The notes beneath the pieces were generated by a model. The model did not search any database, had not been told where the DNA came from, and saw only the letters and a list, made by a program, of their open reading frames with translations. A program made the position numbers and the translations under genes. This document shows, one piece after another, positions 28,281 through 40,559 of a stretch of 64,000 bases of DNA. Source of the DNA: Antedon bifida (Eukaryota > Echinodermata > Crinoidea > Comatulida > Antedonidae); contig OY727098.1 of NCBI GenBank assembly GCA_963402885.1, positions 16,106,717-16,170,716 on the forward strand, in the 5' to 3' direction. Each line of letters begins with the position of its first letter. Position 1 is the first letter of the stretch.

Positions 28281-31200
28281 TCTATACAGTAGTACATGTA
28301 ATTTTAGTATGTGTCCATTTAAATAGGCCTAATCGAAAAATGACGGTTTGTTGGTAAAACGAACTGCAGCCACAAAATTGTCAAGATTGCGTAGTATGCA
28401 GTTGTCATACATGATGACCAAGTGAGTATACTGACCTGTAAATGACCGGCTGGTTTTAATTAGAGATTGTTATCTGAATAGGCCCGAATTGGTCACAGGT
28501 TAAAAGTTAGCGAAACGCAGCAGCCTTTCCTATGAGATTTTAATTGCTCAATTATCAATGGCAATATAGGCTTTTTAAATCACATGAATTGGTCAGAGAA
28601 ATGAGTTTAGTAGGTATTAAAGGTATTACAGAAGGATTAGGAGGCTCAATAATTTTTACAATTCATGAAATAAATACCTTGAAATATTTTAAAATCAATT
28701 ATAAATTTCATAATTTAATAATAGGTTTTGTAGCATTAATCTTACTATGACTAGCTGCTAGTAGTAAAGAACTTTGTCATGAACTAGAACAAAGAAAAAA
28801 ATGTACTAAAGTAATGTATTTCTTTTGCACAAAAAAGTTATGAAAATTAAGTAATATTAGTGCAGTACAGTACAATATAAGTTTGTATACTAACTAATAC
28901 AGTATATATTAGAGGTCAGGTTACTCACTCATAGGGATTTTCTGCTGTTCTTAATTTAACAAAGCACATGTTTTGCATTGAAATGACTTGGAGCATACAT
29001 TCAGTTTTCCTCCTATTTTGTTGCAGAGCCAACAAATCAGTCAAAGGAATGTTTTAGCTAGCTACTTAATAACGTAAATAGGCAAACAATCCCACCAACA
29101 TCATCACTAAAATTAAGGATTAATTTCAGGTATAAAATGCAAATGTTTATTGTTCTAGCTGAGTAGCAGTACTTATTAGGTTGGGAATACAGTGGAATTT
29201 GTTATTTTCCCTGTAGTTTTATTAAGAGTAACAGCCTTAGAATATCTGTCATTCTAGTTAATGGATTTAAATTTGTCATTCAACATTAAGGTAGCTCCAT
29301 TATTGGTTAAAATACCAAACTACTTTATAACTGCTGAATTTTAACTCCTGTCTTGATTTCAGGGTGACGATAGAACTGTTCAAGTCCCATCGCATATTTT
29401 CGCTGCTTATTAGTTTAGAATTAAGTAAGCAAAGTAACTAGATTCCAAGCATTATTAAACCTGATATTAAATACAAAAATAGATGTAATGTTGAATGCCA
29501 TACTACCATCCAAGGTGGTCATGTCATTTAGCTGTGTAACCTTTTGTAAATGCATTGTTTAGGTATATCATTAATTTTTAAAATACCGCCCACCAATGAT
29601 GCAAACAAATGATATTGTGAAAGTCACCTAAAAGGAGATGCGGAAGATTTTGTCCATTGAAGATTTTCTTATCTTTACTGTTTCATGTTAGATCAACATA
29701 CAGTATTGTAAATGTATGTAGTTTGAACTAATTGCCTTTTGAAAGTTTCCTAGGTTGAAATCTTTCATAAATATTTACATTTTGAAACAACCAATTATGT
29801 ACTACTTAGAAGAAAACAAAAACAGTTTAGCCTAAATATTTTTAAATTTTAAGTTATTTTAAAACATAGTTTGTTAGATCAGTAGTACATTCAAGTGGTT
29901 CACAGTGAATGTTTATCAATAAAGTTTTTAAAAGATAGGTTTCTTTCTTTGAATTGTTGATTTTCTATAGTCAGTATGATAGGTTATTACAGCATTGATT
30001 TACTATGTTGATGTTATGTTCTATATATTGCACATAAATTACATTTAATTGGATACATCAAACTAGAGTGACTAGATTTGAAATTTATAACTTTAAATTT
30101 ACAATGTTATATTTTGACCCCAAAACAGTTTGTAACTAGGTGATTTACTTTTTGTTTATTTGATTGTCAGCAGGTAGTTGAAGAGAATGTGAAATTGTAT
30201 CATGAAGCTGAGCTGCAAACGTTTCACTACACCCTCATCAGTCTGAACGGCCTCTAGATCCTATCTGTAGCAAAAGCAGTAGCGTAATGCAGGGGGAAAA
30301 GGCCCCTGGTTCAGCACTCCTCCTAAGGGACCCTCCAACTTTGGGTAGTTGCATTGGGCTGCTCATGCTCTGGGACCCTTACAGTAAGCTCTGAGTTTAG
30401 CCAATGAGTGCTCATAGCCGTTTCACCATAATAAGCATTAAGTGTCAATTTATACCCAATTGTATTTAACAAGGGAGTTTTAGCCACATAGGGAAACAAA
30501 TGCATTTCTATTCATTTATTATTTGACTTGTGACATGAGTGGGTTCCAAAACCCACAATGCCAATAAATTCATAGAGGTGTCAACCATAATGAACTGCAA
30601 TGTATACATTTATAGTACATTAATTAAAAGATAACAAGGTGCTGTATTACATAACCAATTTCTTTCACTTTAAAAGAATTGCAGTAATGTCATGGGTGAT
30701 ATCATTACATTTATTTATGTTACTAAGAAAGTAGAGTATCTGAATTAAGAACAAGTTAAGAATGCTTGAATAATCCCAGAAGCCAGTGTGTGTGGTTAGA
30801 ACTATTATTTGGAAATTAGCACTCTAGAAGGCCACACAAGGTGCTTATAAAAATGATTACTGGATATGGGTCTAGCTCCCTCTTGGAGGTCTTTATAATG
30901 TAAAACAATTTTATAGACAATAAATGCTTTAAATTGCTACTGTTCAATGGTACTAAAGTTTCAAAATTCATTTCTGTTCATTGCTATAATGATTATTATT
31001 AAAATCCGGTTTAACATTTTTCTTGCTTTTTGGTGAGTTTCCAATTTTATTTATAGATCTTATTTTTCCACCTCGCACGGCAAGCGTTAATAGCATGAAC
31101 AAGTGTAACAGTCGCACTGTGCTTTTCTGTTCCTTTATTGGTTGTTAATTAGTACCAGTGGAGGGCTGTGACACTTAGTATAAACATTATTCAGTTCTAA

Positions 31201-31395
31201 ATTTCAAATTAGCTTGAACAGCTGGCGCTTCTATGTACCATAGTGCTTCTATGGAGGGCATTTCGCTTTCTATACCTGTAACCACATTAAGTTTCCCAAC
31301 TGTAAATAATTAATGTATATTTCTTTAATTAGCATAGGATTGTTTATTTTAAGCTACATTATTGTTTGAATTTTACTTATAAATATATATATATA
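28281..31395. other. Non-coding stretch
   Basis: No supported gene. The open frame at 28,544-28,750 has no start context or splice signals. A weak exon-like block at 29,363 is discussed among the rejected items. Confidence 0.45.
30206..30245 (-). other. Penelope-like / hammerhead-like core
   Basis: The minus strand reads CUGAUGA (30,241 to 30,235), a short possible stem II, then GAAACGUUUGC. CUGAUGA...GAAAC is the conserved hammerhead core and is known in Penelope-like retroelements, where stem III is reduced to AC/GU. Here stem I pairing is poor beyond one base pair, so only a decayed motif can be claimed. Confidence 0.35.
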
Positions 31396-31529
31396 GGTCC
31401 GAGTTCAATCTCGGTTGGGGCGACTTTTTCTCATTCTCACAGATTTTCCTCATCTTTATCGTTTCAAATTAATTAATTAAATTTCAGTATATCACCGGGC
31501 GGTTTAGAATTATTGTTCTTTGCCTGATT

Positions 31530-31534
<5 letters not shown>
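31396..31534 (+). mobile_element. SINE fragment flanked by TA microsatellites
   Basis: It begins with a B-box-like GAGTTCAATCTC. It continues with TCGGTTGGGGCGACTTTTTC and a body containing ATATCACCGGGCGGTTTAGAATT. A related copy at 34.88 kb shares CTTTTT.CTCATTCTC and ATCACCGGGC.GTT. TA repeats lie immediately on both sides. Confidence 0.5.
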
Positions 31535-31560
<26 letters not shown>

Positions 31561-31561
31561 T
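31535..31561. repeat. (TA)n microsatellite
   Basis: A GTGTG start followed by about 12 TA units. A shorter TA run lies at about 31,382-31,395 on the other side of the SINE. Confidence 0.9.
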
Positions 31562-34500
31562 AAATATAAATTTTTTAGTTTAAATTATTTTATTTTAAAA
31601 TGTTTACAGTAATGAGTGTTACAATTTCATATACATAGTTAATATTGTATTTACTGTAATATTGGAATGTTTGGTTGCTAAAATTATAATTGACTCCTAA
31701 TAACCTAAGTAAGTATAATACTCAGTGTTCAGAAGTAGTTGCATTTGGCTTAATGATTGGTTTCCACTTAAGACACAACGATTTGACCAATTGCCAATCA
31801 ATTATTCAACTGTCACTTACGTTCTAGTGGGAACCAAGCATTATTGCTATAAAATGTTTAATAGTACAAAAAATATAGAAACAAAATTACAGTATGAGGA
31901 ATATTGGTGGAAACTATAATTCCCAACCAGGTAAATCATTATTGTAATGTTAATTATAAATTAATTTAACTGTTGACTTAGAACCACTAGTAGGTCTATT
32001 GTAGCTGTGGTAATGTACATTACATTAGTATACCCCCAACTGTGTTACAAATTCATGTTTACCTTCTGGTTTATGTAAATCACCTTTACGGTACGATATT
32101 TTACCTGTGAGCACATTATGTTTTCCACCTGTTGCTGACTTTGTCTTTCCTGTGTTTTCGTGATGTGCATGTTTGTAGATTTACTTCATATTCTCAATGG
32201 GAAGGCTTTTTGACATACCCTGATTACATATTTCACATAACAACACTATTCTTGATATTATGATATGAATGATGAAAATTGATGCAGTCTGATCTGAATT
32301 TGTTTATTCGTGTCTAATGTGATTTTAAATTATCAAAGATGTAGTGACTCTGTTGAAGCCACTGTTGCGTCTGTTTGTATAACTCTCTGACGTGTTATAA
32401 GAAAGCTAAAGGATTGTTGTTGGCTTAATATGATTCTTGTCGTCATGTTTCCGAATACTCTTCCCAAATGGATGTCCTAAATGTGATCCAGTTGTAATAA
32501 CCAGTGCACTGTCTTTATTCAGTCAAGATTCAGTTTCCATTACAAGTATACTCTTATCAATGATTCTTTAATAATGAAATATATTTAGTTTAAAGTAATG
32601 TATTACATAACGTAGAGCTGTGGAAGTCATTGCTTTTAAAATTCTGTTTGTATTTGGTACCTCCATTCCATATTTGCATAACAATTTTCATGTTGATGCC
32701 TTCCCTCTTTAATGTTTTCCTAACGGTTGATTGGCTGAAACTTTGATTTCATAACTCCTCATTATCTTCACATCATCCCATCCTATCTGATCCCCTGATG
32801 TGACCTTTGACCAATCGTTAATTAGGTAATTCTCTGATCGTGACTGTAGTGAATTTACTATTGGTTTACTTCACAGCGATACTTATTGCATATCTGCCAC
32901 TGTAACTTGATCCACGTTTCACAGCAGATAAAAATTCACTACCGCTATCTTTACTTAGTAAATTGATGTTCACTGTATTTCTTGACGTATGCAACAGTAA
33001 CTATTACGATTGTGTAACCGTGTGCGTATGTAGTTGAACAACAGGGGTTAAAAAGTACAATGAACTGGAGCTTCTTTCTCATGTTACCAGTCAAAATTAG
33101 TGTACATAATATGTTCCTATATATGCATTGTAGGAGATCACGGGGCGGTCAAAAACAGAGTTATTAAAATCCACCTGGGGTTAATTAATTTGCATTAAAC
33201 AATTAGTAACTGCACGCCGAAACACACATTCTCAGAATGTCCTCAACTGGTTTTACTACAATTTAGTATTTTCATAAAATGGAAAAGACAACAAAATCAT
33301 TGCAGCCACAGTACTGTCTGTCTGTTAATAATTTTGAAAGTAGTAGGTGTCTTTTTTAGGAATAATCGTAGGCGTTTATTTAAAATGTTGTTTGTCTTTC
33401 TAAAAATACTATTACTCAAAATAGTTGATGATTCAGAAAAGTTCATTGGATTGTAGTTATCAATGGATGAAATTAACATCTTTATTTTTATATTTTTTAA
33501 TTTAAAAAGAAATAGATTGTTTGTTGTAGGTATATGAAGCCAGCCTTAATTAAAAGGTGTAAGCTCATGCTATGTCTCTTATTTTGAATTACACTGCTGT
33601 ATAAAAAATGGGTTACCTGCTAGAATAAAAAAAAGAATTGCTTTTCTATCATCACCATACAAGCCACATCCTTGTAAGTGGCTGTCCTTGGCAACACTTT
33701 ATCCACACTCATTGCTGTGTAAAGTAACTTACCCTTCATTTCAACATACCATTCATCACTTTATACCCACTCCTACAGTACTTCATTACCCATCACCGCC
33801 TACTGATTTCCTTTTATGTACACAATAATTTTCTCTTTAGTTGTTCTACAATAAACTGTTAAATTGATCTTTACTGTACCGTAACACATGTATTTTAAGC
33901 TTCCGTGTTACCATACTATTTTACCAGTATCCTATGTTCAATTCTTACCACACGTCTTCTGTAGCAAAATCCTTTTCTCATCACAAAAAAAAAGTACCAG
34001 ACAAAAATTGATCATTATAAAACTAACACCACTTACAGTATACCAATGTAATTTTAGGCTTCCATGACCTTTACTATCTTACCAGGATCTTAGGTTCAAA
34101 TCTAGCCAAATTCTTCAATTCTTTTAAAACCTGTTTGCCACATTCTACTTAACCATGTCTTTTCTTCAGTATTATTATGTCTCCTATGACCTGATATTTA
34201 ATTAGCCAATTTTAAGATCCTGCTTCCAGGTTTTATTGGGATTTCACCTTAAGTGTGACTCCAAGCTGTCAACACCTCACATCTCAGTACTTTGATCTTT
34301 GCCTTTTATATTTTCATGGTCTTTACCAATACCATTGTCAAAATTAAATTAGATAAATTACTTGAATGAGATAAAACAATCAGAAACTTATGTGATACAA
34401 CAAAGATGGTAGTCTTCAATTATTGCACAGTTTAAGGATTTACATTTCCTTCTGTTTAGTTTGAAAATGTTGTTGAGTGATTCGGCCTTGATTAGCTGGA

Positions 34501-34879
34501 GCATGTAACACATTATACCAATACCACTACTCTGTTGGTACATGAAAACAAATTATAAAGATTTAAGAAGAAAACTGGTACTTAATGTTGGTACATAACG
34601 GTATCAAATCTCTTGTTTGTGCATATCAAGCTCTGTCAGCCTAATGAATGAAAATAAAATAATTTTTCATTTATTCTTTATTTTGTAATCAATGTACATT
34701 ATACAGTATAACAAAATAAATTATTTAAAAATAAGATTGGTATTTTACAGAACTGTTTTCAGACAAATGTTCATTGTGACCCAAATGTAGGAATACAAAG
34801 ATGTTATTACTTATGATAGACTTGACAATGACATCTCTAGTTTCCATTTAACTATATACTATAATAATAGGACATCTGA
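31562..34879. other. Non-coding stretch
   Basis: No supported gene. An exon-like 38-bp block at 31,893 was considered and rejected. Confidence 0.45.
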
Positions 34880-34985
34880 AAGTTCAGAGCTTGAATCTTG
34901 ATTGGCCGGCTTTTTTCACATTCTCTTATGTTTATTGTTCATTACATCACCGGGCAGTTCACAATTTCTTCTCAGCCTGTAAATG
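34880..34985 (+). mobile_element. SINE fragment, related to the copy at 31.4 kb
   Basis: It shares the sequence order of the 31.4-kb element: B-box-like GAGCTTGAATCTTGATTGG, a T-rich CTTTTTTCACATTCTC, then ACATCACCGGGCAGTTCACAATT. It is diverged and lacks a clean tail. Confidence 0.5.
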
Positions 34986-37616
34986 TATGAAATATATTCA
35001 ACGATATAAATAGTATTTAAATCTGTCCTGAGAGCGATTAGTAGAAAATGGGAGTAATCTGGTTGGTATATTGCAACCAATCACTACTCGATCTAAATTT
35101 ATAGAATCTAAAAAGAAACTATTACTAGTAGTGGTTCTTTAAGAGGTCAGTGCTGGAAAGAATGAACCCAACAGATGTGCACTTAAAAAAGCCAAATAAA
35201 CTGTTGGTTTACTCTAGTTTCTTGCACTACCTCCCCTGCCTACTGTTTGTTATGAATAGTTTAGACTTTGATGGTGTAGATATTGCCTTGCTGAATGATG
35301 AACAAATAAACACAAAGCAGACAGATTTTTCTGTAGTCTACGCCATTTCTTTTTATAAATAACTTTGGAATTTACATCTTGAGGATTGCAATACGTATCT
35401 TTTTAACAAAATTATAATACTTTTACAATTAATAATTAATAGCAAACAAGTTGTAAAAGTAATAAAGAGTTGGAAGTTCATTTATACACATTCCTGGAAA
35501 GTTTAAACAAGTCACACTGTTGGCACCTAACTCTCCAGCTAGTTTCAAATAGTTTGGTAAATTTTTCTTGAATCATCAGTTTACTCAAGAAGGTTCTCAA
35601 AGATATTTTGGTCTTTCATATTAGACTTTTATTTGGTAAAATTAATTTTGGATAATTCATAACAATTTCTAATGTGATTTCTCCTTACTGGGCACTGTAC
35701 CAAGTAAGATTCTGTAATTAACACGTTTTTTACGTGTAGAAAAAATGCGTAATTAGACCATGAGTTCTCCATGTTTAGACGCTGTTTCTTTCATTACTGT
35801 TTCAGCCAATGTTTATTTGTCTTCATGCTTGAAATAAAACAGAAACAAACTTTACATGTTAAACATGTACCTATTCAGTCAGATTTTGAATAGAACGCTT
35901 AATTTTATATCAGATATATATAACAGATTGAAACAAAAGACATCAGACATGCATATTGGAATAAAAAAAAAGTATATACTTTAACATTCATTTTGCTAAG
36001 CCTCTAAGCATAGAAATATAGAAATAGGCAATTCCTGAGCTTGAATCTAACCCTAGCCTAGCACAATCTCAGTGGTCTAGAGGTATGAATGTCATGATCT
36101 AGATTTCCATGATCTGGATGTTGTGGAGAAACCATCTGGCCAGTTAACTGCAGTTAACAGAAGCTGCTTCGTAATACTAATAGTACAATTAAAAAAATTC
36201 TTACAATTAACACGCATTTTTTGGCTCTGTTCCATTGAAAACTAGTTACTGCCCATGTTTCATTCGATGAAAGAAAACGACATTCATGATTATAATTACG
36301 TTATTTCAAACAACATGAAACCAATCTGTTAAACATTAAGACATAAATGTTTAAATATAGATGTAACATAATATACAACCAAATACATATTACAGATGTA
36401 TTTAGTATTAACAAACTCTCTTTATCAATTTCCTTAGAAACCATTCAAGATTCTAGTTGTAATCATCACCAAAGTATCGCATGTACATTAGTTTCATCCT
36501 GTAGATGAAAATAGAAATCATATAGAGTATAGATTGTTATCAGGTTCTCAATGGAAAAATAAAATGTTATCTTGATACAAAATATGAAATATTCTTCACC
36601 CAGAAATTAGACAGCAGATTATTGTTACATTAAGTGTCTACAATGTCTGATATAGAATATCTAGTATTAAACATTTATAATTGAATTATGAAATATTATA
36701 TAGTGAAAAATAATAGTTTAGATGAAAAACCTAAAAAATCGCATATTTGTGGTTGGTTTTTAAGGCTTGATGTCTACAGAAATGACAGAGTTAAATTTCC
36801 AATGTCAGACAGAGACAACTTTTAACTGACATAATGGCATTAAATAAAGTGATTTATCATTTTAATTTTAAAGTTTATTTCTTTGGAATTCCATAATCAA
36901 ACTCCATTCACAAAGAATCAATTTTTACATGAAACCAACATTGTACTGTATAAGTAATTCATAAAGTAAATTACTGTTATCTAGCACTTCAATCATACTA
37001 TGTAAATGTATGATTGTTGATTGAATAACATTTAAAAACTTTAAAATAAATGTCAATGATATTGCTAACATAAAAGTTGCATAAAGATGTCAAGTCAAAA
37101 AGAATATTAAGCAAACACCATCTGCAAAGTACCACATTTTTTTTGGAAAAATTTAACAGTGTGTGTGTATATGACAACTGAAAAATAAAATGTTAAAGAA
37201 TTTAGGGCTCCACTAAGTCATCATTTTCAGAAGCATGTCTTTTCACACTGACCAATCAAAAATAATTATTAACATTGTTCCAACTTTCAATACTTTAGTT
37301 TTCAGTCAGTACTTACTCTGGATTGGATTAACCTCTCTGGACTGGTCATAAACAATTAAATTTGACAAAAAGTACATGTATATTATGTGAATAGTCTAAA
37401 TGGTTTTCAGTTGTTTGTATTAAATTTGATAATATATTTCATATGTAATAATTTGCTAATGAAAATGTGGAGTGATTATAACTGTCAACATGTTGTACTT
37501 AACTGGACTTGACCTAAAAAACGAACTGCTTTTGACAGACTATTAATATTATATGTTAGTTCTCCCCCATTAAAAAATCCTGGATCCTCCCCTTATATTG
37601 TGAACATTCCAATATA
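34986..37616. other. Non-coding stretch
   Basis: I see no gene or recognised repeat. Confidence 0.5.
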
Positions 37617-37640
37617 TGTATATATATATATATATATAAA
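37617..37640. repeat. (TA)n microsatellite
   Basis: A run of about 11 TA units immediately left of a Penelope/hammerhead-like segment. Confidence 0.85.
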
Positions 37641-37810
37641 TCCAAAGGCAAATTACTGAAAAAATGACAATGCTGTGGGTATCAGTGGCTGGATCTCAAT
37701 GGAGCTATACAAAAAAAAAGCGAAAAGCTAAATCAAAACGATAAAGTAAAAACAGCCAGAAAAGTTAGCAGAGCTTTCGGGCAACACTAGCCCTTCATCA
37801 GTGCATATAT
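37641..37810 (-). mobile_element. Penelope-like element fragment with hammerhead-like core
   Basis: On the minus strand the right end reads CUGAUGA (37,801 to 37,795). Next is a 4-bp stem II (GGGC 37,793-37,790 with GCCC 37,782-37,779, 7-nt loop), then GAA and a 3-bp stem III (AGC-UCU-GCU, 37,775-37,767) followed by A. These are the fixed parts of a hammerhead ribozyme in the right order. Stem II is preceded by one unpaired A, and stem I does not pair. Penelope-like elements are known to carry hammerhead motifs in their terminal regions, so this is most likely a decayed piece of one. No reverse-transcriptase or GIY-YIG remnant is seen. Confidence 0.4.
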
Positions 37811-37954
37811 ATTTAACATGAAAAAGTTTTGTATGTAATTATACAATGAAGATGCAGAGATTAGCACATGCTAGAATATGTGTAGTTTGATTGAAATAAC
37901 TTGAATGAACTCCACCCTCCCCTCCTAAAACCACATCCATGCCTAAAACAAATA

Positions 37955-38061
37955 TCTGTAATTTAGTGTGAAGATGCACTATTTTAAAATCATAGAGATA
38001 TTGATGTATCTATAATTAGTGTGAAGATGCAATGTTTTAAAATCATAGAGATATTGATGTA
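37955..38061. repeat. Tandem duplication, two units of about 54 bp
   Basis: Unit 1 is 37,955-38,008 and unit 2 is 38,009-38,061. Both contain TTAGTGTGAAGATGCA, followed by TTTTAAAATCATAGAG and ATATTGATGTA, with about four differences and one indel. Confidence 0.9.
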
Positions 38062-38745
38062 GGCCTATCTATGATACACATAATCAGTAGACATCTATGA
38101 TTAATGTTTAGTATGTAGGCTTATTATAATATCAATGTAATATCAACATAAAACTGATTAAAATGCTATGACACATCTCCTATAAGGCTGCAGTGTAAAT
38201 TAAGAAAATCTAGTTCACATACAACATTGAATGTAGCACATTAAATTTACAGCAAAGTTATCTTATATTTTAATGCACTCCAAATTAGGACATACTGTAT
38301 TAGATGACCCATTATTTTCAATGACGTAATTATGTAAATTGATAGGATCTAGTTTTATGCCCCGGGACAATTAAGTAAACTTATTTCAAGATTTGAAATT
38401 GACAATAGTTTCTGGCCACACTATGACCAACGAAATTTTAAATGAGGTTAAATTCAATGGTTTATTTAATATTTTAAAAATGATGTATCCATGTATAATA
38501 CAAAATATATAGAAAGTGATTCAAGTGGAAATTCAAACTATGGAATGGTCTTGAGATATAAATTTATCTACAGCACCAATCCTAACCTAATTTTGGTTTT
38601 ACGAAAGAAAAGTGGATGTGTATTGAAGTTACAATTATAATTATGATGACAGACAGTTACACTAAAAATATTAAATGAAACAATTAAATATTTTGATATT
38701 ATTTTAAGAATAAATTATAAATGTTTTTCATTTTATATTTTACAG

Positions 38746-38844
38746 GTCCCAAAGGTCCTAAAGGTGATACGGGAAATATTGGTAAACCAGGAGATGCAGG
38801 TGTAAAGGGAAGAAGAGGGAAAAAAGGAGCATCTGGCATACCAG
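38746..38844 (+). CDS. Collagen exon, 99 bp, 11 Gly-X-Y triplets
   Basis: Preceded by TTTTATATTTTACAG and followed by GTGAGT. The exon starts with GT completing a Gly codon and ends with the first G of the next, so it is phase 1 at both ends. The translation is an uninterrupted collagen helix starting GPKGPKGDTGNIGKPG and ending RRGKKGASGIPG. The Arg/Lys-rich part (VKGRRGKKG) could bind heparan sulfate or be a furin-like site (RRGKK is not a canonical RxxR), so processing here is uncertain. Split Gly codons are typical of non-fibrillar collagens, and 99 bp (54+45) is a familiar collagen exon size. The upstream partner exon is not identified. Confidence 0.92.
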
Positions 38845-38949
38845 GTGAGTTAAGAATATTTTACATTAAATCAGTGGTGGATCTGGGATTTTAAAATTAG
38901 CAGGGGCTAAAGTTGTAAATTAAAGTGCTGAACTTCAGCTTAATCTTAA

Positions 38950-39030
38950 TCAAATTTTATGTGACAAAAAAAAATGTACCATATTTAGGCACATCAAACT
39001 AGTTTGATAGTGTAGACAGAGCTTTAAGCT
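38950..39030. mobile_element. MITE family A, internally deleted copy
   Basis: The left terminus CAAATTTTATGTGACAAAAA is joined almost directly to the right part ACCATATTTAGGCACATCA, AACTAGTTTGATAGTG, TAGACAGAGCTTTA. It lies in the intron after the 99-bp exon. Confidence 0.7.
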
Positions 39031-39328
39031 ATGTTCTATCTTTTGCATTGTATTGATGCTATGCTATTAACTAGATAATTCTCAGCAAAAGACATGGCAG
39101 GATGATAATTTTCACTATAACTGCAAATAATAGTAGACCATGGGCAGATCCAGATTTGTTTAAATAGGCGAGTAGATTAGTATATCATCAAAATGTCATT
39201 TTAGCTGTTAAAGCGGAGAACAAGTGGCCCAAGCGCTCTCCCATGGACTGCCTTTATAAACAGCTAGCATAACAGAAAATAGTAAAAATAAAAATTCTTA
39301 TCGTTGTTTACTCTCTTTTGTCTTTCAG

Positions 39329-39346
39329 GATTGAAAGGAGATGGAG
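39329..39346 (+). CDS. Collagen micro-exon (18 or 26 bp)
   Basis: The acceptor is strong (CTCTCTTTTGTCTTTCAG). The exon starts GA, completing Gly, then TTG AAA GGA GAT GG: Gly-Leu-Lys-Gly-Asp-Gly-Gly. Two donors are possible. GAG|GTGTTC after 39,346 leaves phase 1. CCG|GTATAC after 39,354 adds Val-Pro, leaves phase 0 and looks slightly better as a splice site. Only the first keeps the frame open through both of the next two candidate exons (39,848 and 40,283). With the second, 39,848 would read ETVLLLALIISK and 40,283 would hit a stop, so 40,283 would have to be skipped. I list the shorter form. Confidence 0.75.
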
Positions 39347-39847
39347 GTGTTCCGGTATACAATATTTTTTATTATATTTTTGCACAATTGATTTTAATTG
39401 TTTTATATGTAAAAGCATCAGAAACCAATGCACTGTTTTTAGATTTAGTTATATATTATATTTTTACAATCTATGTACTGCAAACAAGCCATTGCAGAAC
39501 ATTGCATTGTTAATTAGTCGGTGATAACAGCAAGAGCATTCAACTATTCATTTTGAGTAATTAAATCATTTTCACACCACAAATTACAAAATTGATGAAT
39601 GGTCTTTTGATTTAAAGCTGCAGAATTCACTAAGAAAGAACAATTGCAAATTACATGACAAATTTAACTTTTCAATATACAAACAGTAGGCAGTGTGTTC
39701 ATAATAGCCAAAATGTCGACACAATGTGAACAAACTGCGAAAAAAAAAACTTTTGTGGTACATGGATTGTAAAATGACACACTCTCTTTCTACAATTAAT
39801 ATGTAAATGCATCATACAATATTGCACTTTTTTTTCTAACATAAAAG

Positions 39848-39883
39848 GAGACAGTTCTTTTACTAGCTCTAATTATATCAAAG
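39848..39883 (+). CDS. Collagen-gene linker exon, 36 bp
   Basis: The acceptor has a long T-run (CTTTTTTTTCTAACATAAAAG) and the donor is AAAG|GTATGC. Entered in phase 1 it reads GDSSFTSSNYIK and exits in phase 1. Entered in phase 0 it reads the hydrophobic ETVLLLALIISK and exits in phase 0. The first reading leads into the next exon without a stop. It departs from Gly-X-Y and would begin the non-collagenous linker; the Ser/Thr-rich run could be O-glycosylated (inference). Confidence 0.5.
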
Positions 39884-40282
39884 GTATGCTTATTTTTGTC
39901 CATATGATATATTTTATTGAAATAGTATCATTCATTGTTGAACTATAGTTTTATCAAAATATGACAGATAGATGCAAAAGGTTTAGGAGTAATGTCTTAA
40001 ACATTAAATATGAGGTTAAAACAAGGCTTAGGGGATATCGTAGGTGATAACTAATTTGAAGATTAACATTTGACTTAAGAAGCTTGCCACTTTATACTAA
40101 CCCAGCAAAACTACATCAATCAATTTTACAAATTCAAATTAATATTGAATCGAAAACAAATTAATTTTTTAATTATCATTTTTTCAAATGAAATAAACAA
40201 GTGTAATAATAAAAAGCAATGCTAAGTTTTGTCTGTAGACATTTTATCGCATTTTGATATTTTAATATGTTGATTCTTAAAG

Positions 40283-40305
40283 CAAGTCCTCCAGAGGGAT
40301 TAACG
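40283..40305 (+). CDS. Collagen-gene linker exon, 23 bp
   Basis: The acceptor is GTTGATTCTTAAAG and the donor is an excellent ACG|GTAAGT. Entered in phase 1 it reads A-S-P-P-E-G-L-T and exits in phase 0, which matches the entry phase of the next exon at 47,461. This exon converts the gene from phase 1 to phase 0. In phase 0 it would read a TAA stop at 40,301-40,303. It is short and supported only by splice sites and frame consistency. Confidence 0.45.
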
Positions 40306-40559
40306 GTAAGTAAGGGCATTTACGAGATAAAAAATTCTTAATTTTATGATGCAACTGAACTTTATCAGAAAATCTTTTAGAACACAGGTAACAACAATTG
40401 TGAAACTAGTGTTTAAGTCATATATATGAATATATTATTTTATTTCATTGTAAACTAATTCAATTGTGGTACAACGCATTTATACGTTTTTCTACTAGGA
40501 TGAATGTAAGAATGTAGTATTCAACATGTTTGACATCTAAATAGTAGATCCCTTTCTTT

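Noticed and set aside
29363..29413. Exon-like block after a good acceptor, reading GDDRTVQVPSHIFAAY-stop, with AATAAA about 500 bp downstream
   Set aside because: Only 16 codons, an alternative frame is also open to a GTAAGC donor, and the 15,640 block is an equally good partner for the 14,287 exon. Too weak to annotate.
31893..31930. Possible N-terminal-side collagen exon reading MRNIGGNYNSQPG with a GTAAAT donor, exit phase 1
   Set aside because: The exit phase and the join to GPKGPKG at 38,746 are attractive, but the acceptor region is A-rich with no pyrimidine tract and the block is only 38 bp.
39304..39524. Two overlapping plus-strand open frames extending the micro-exon at 39,329
   Set aside because: They read through intron sequence after the GT donors; only the first Gly-containing residues are exonic.
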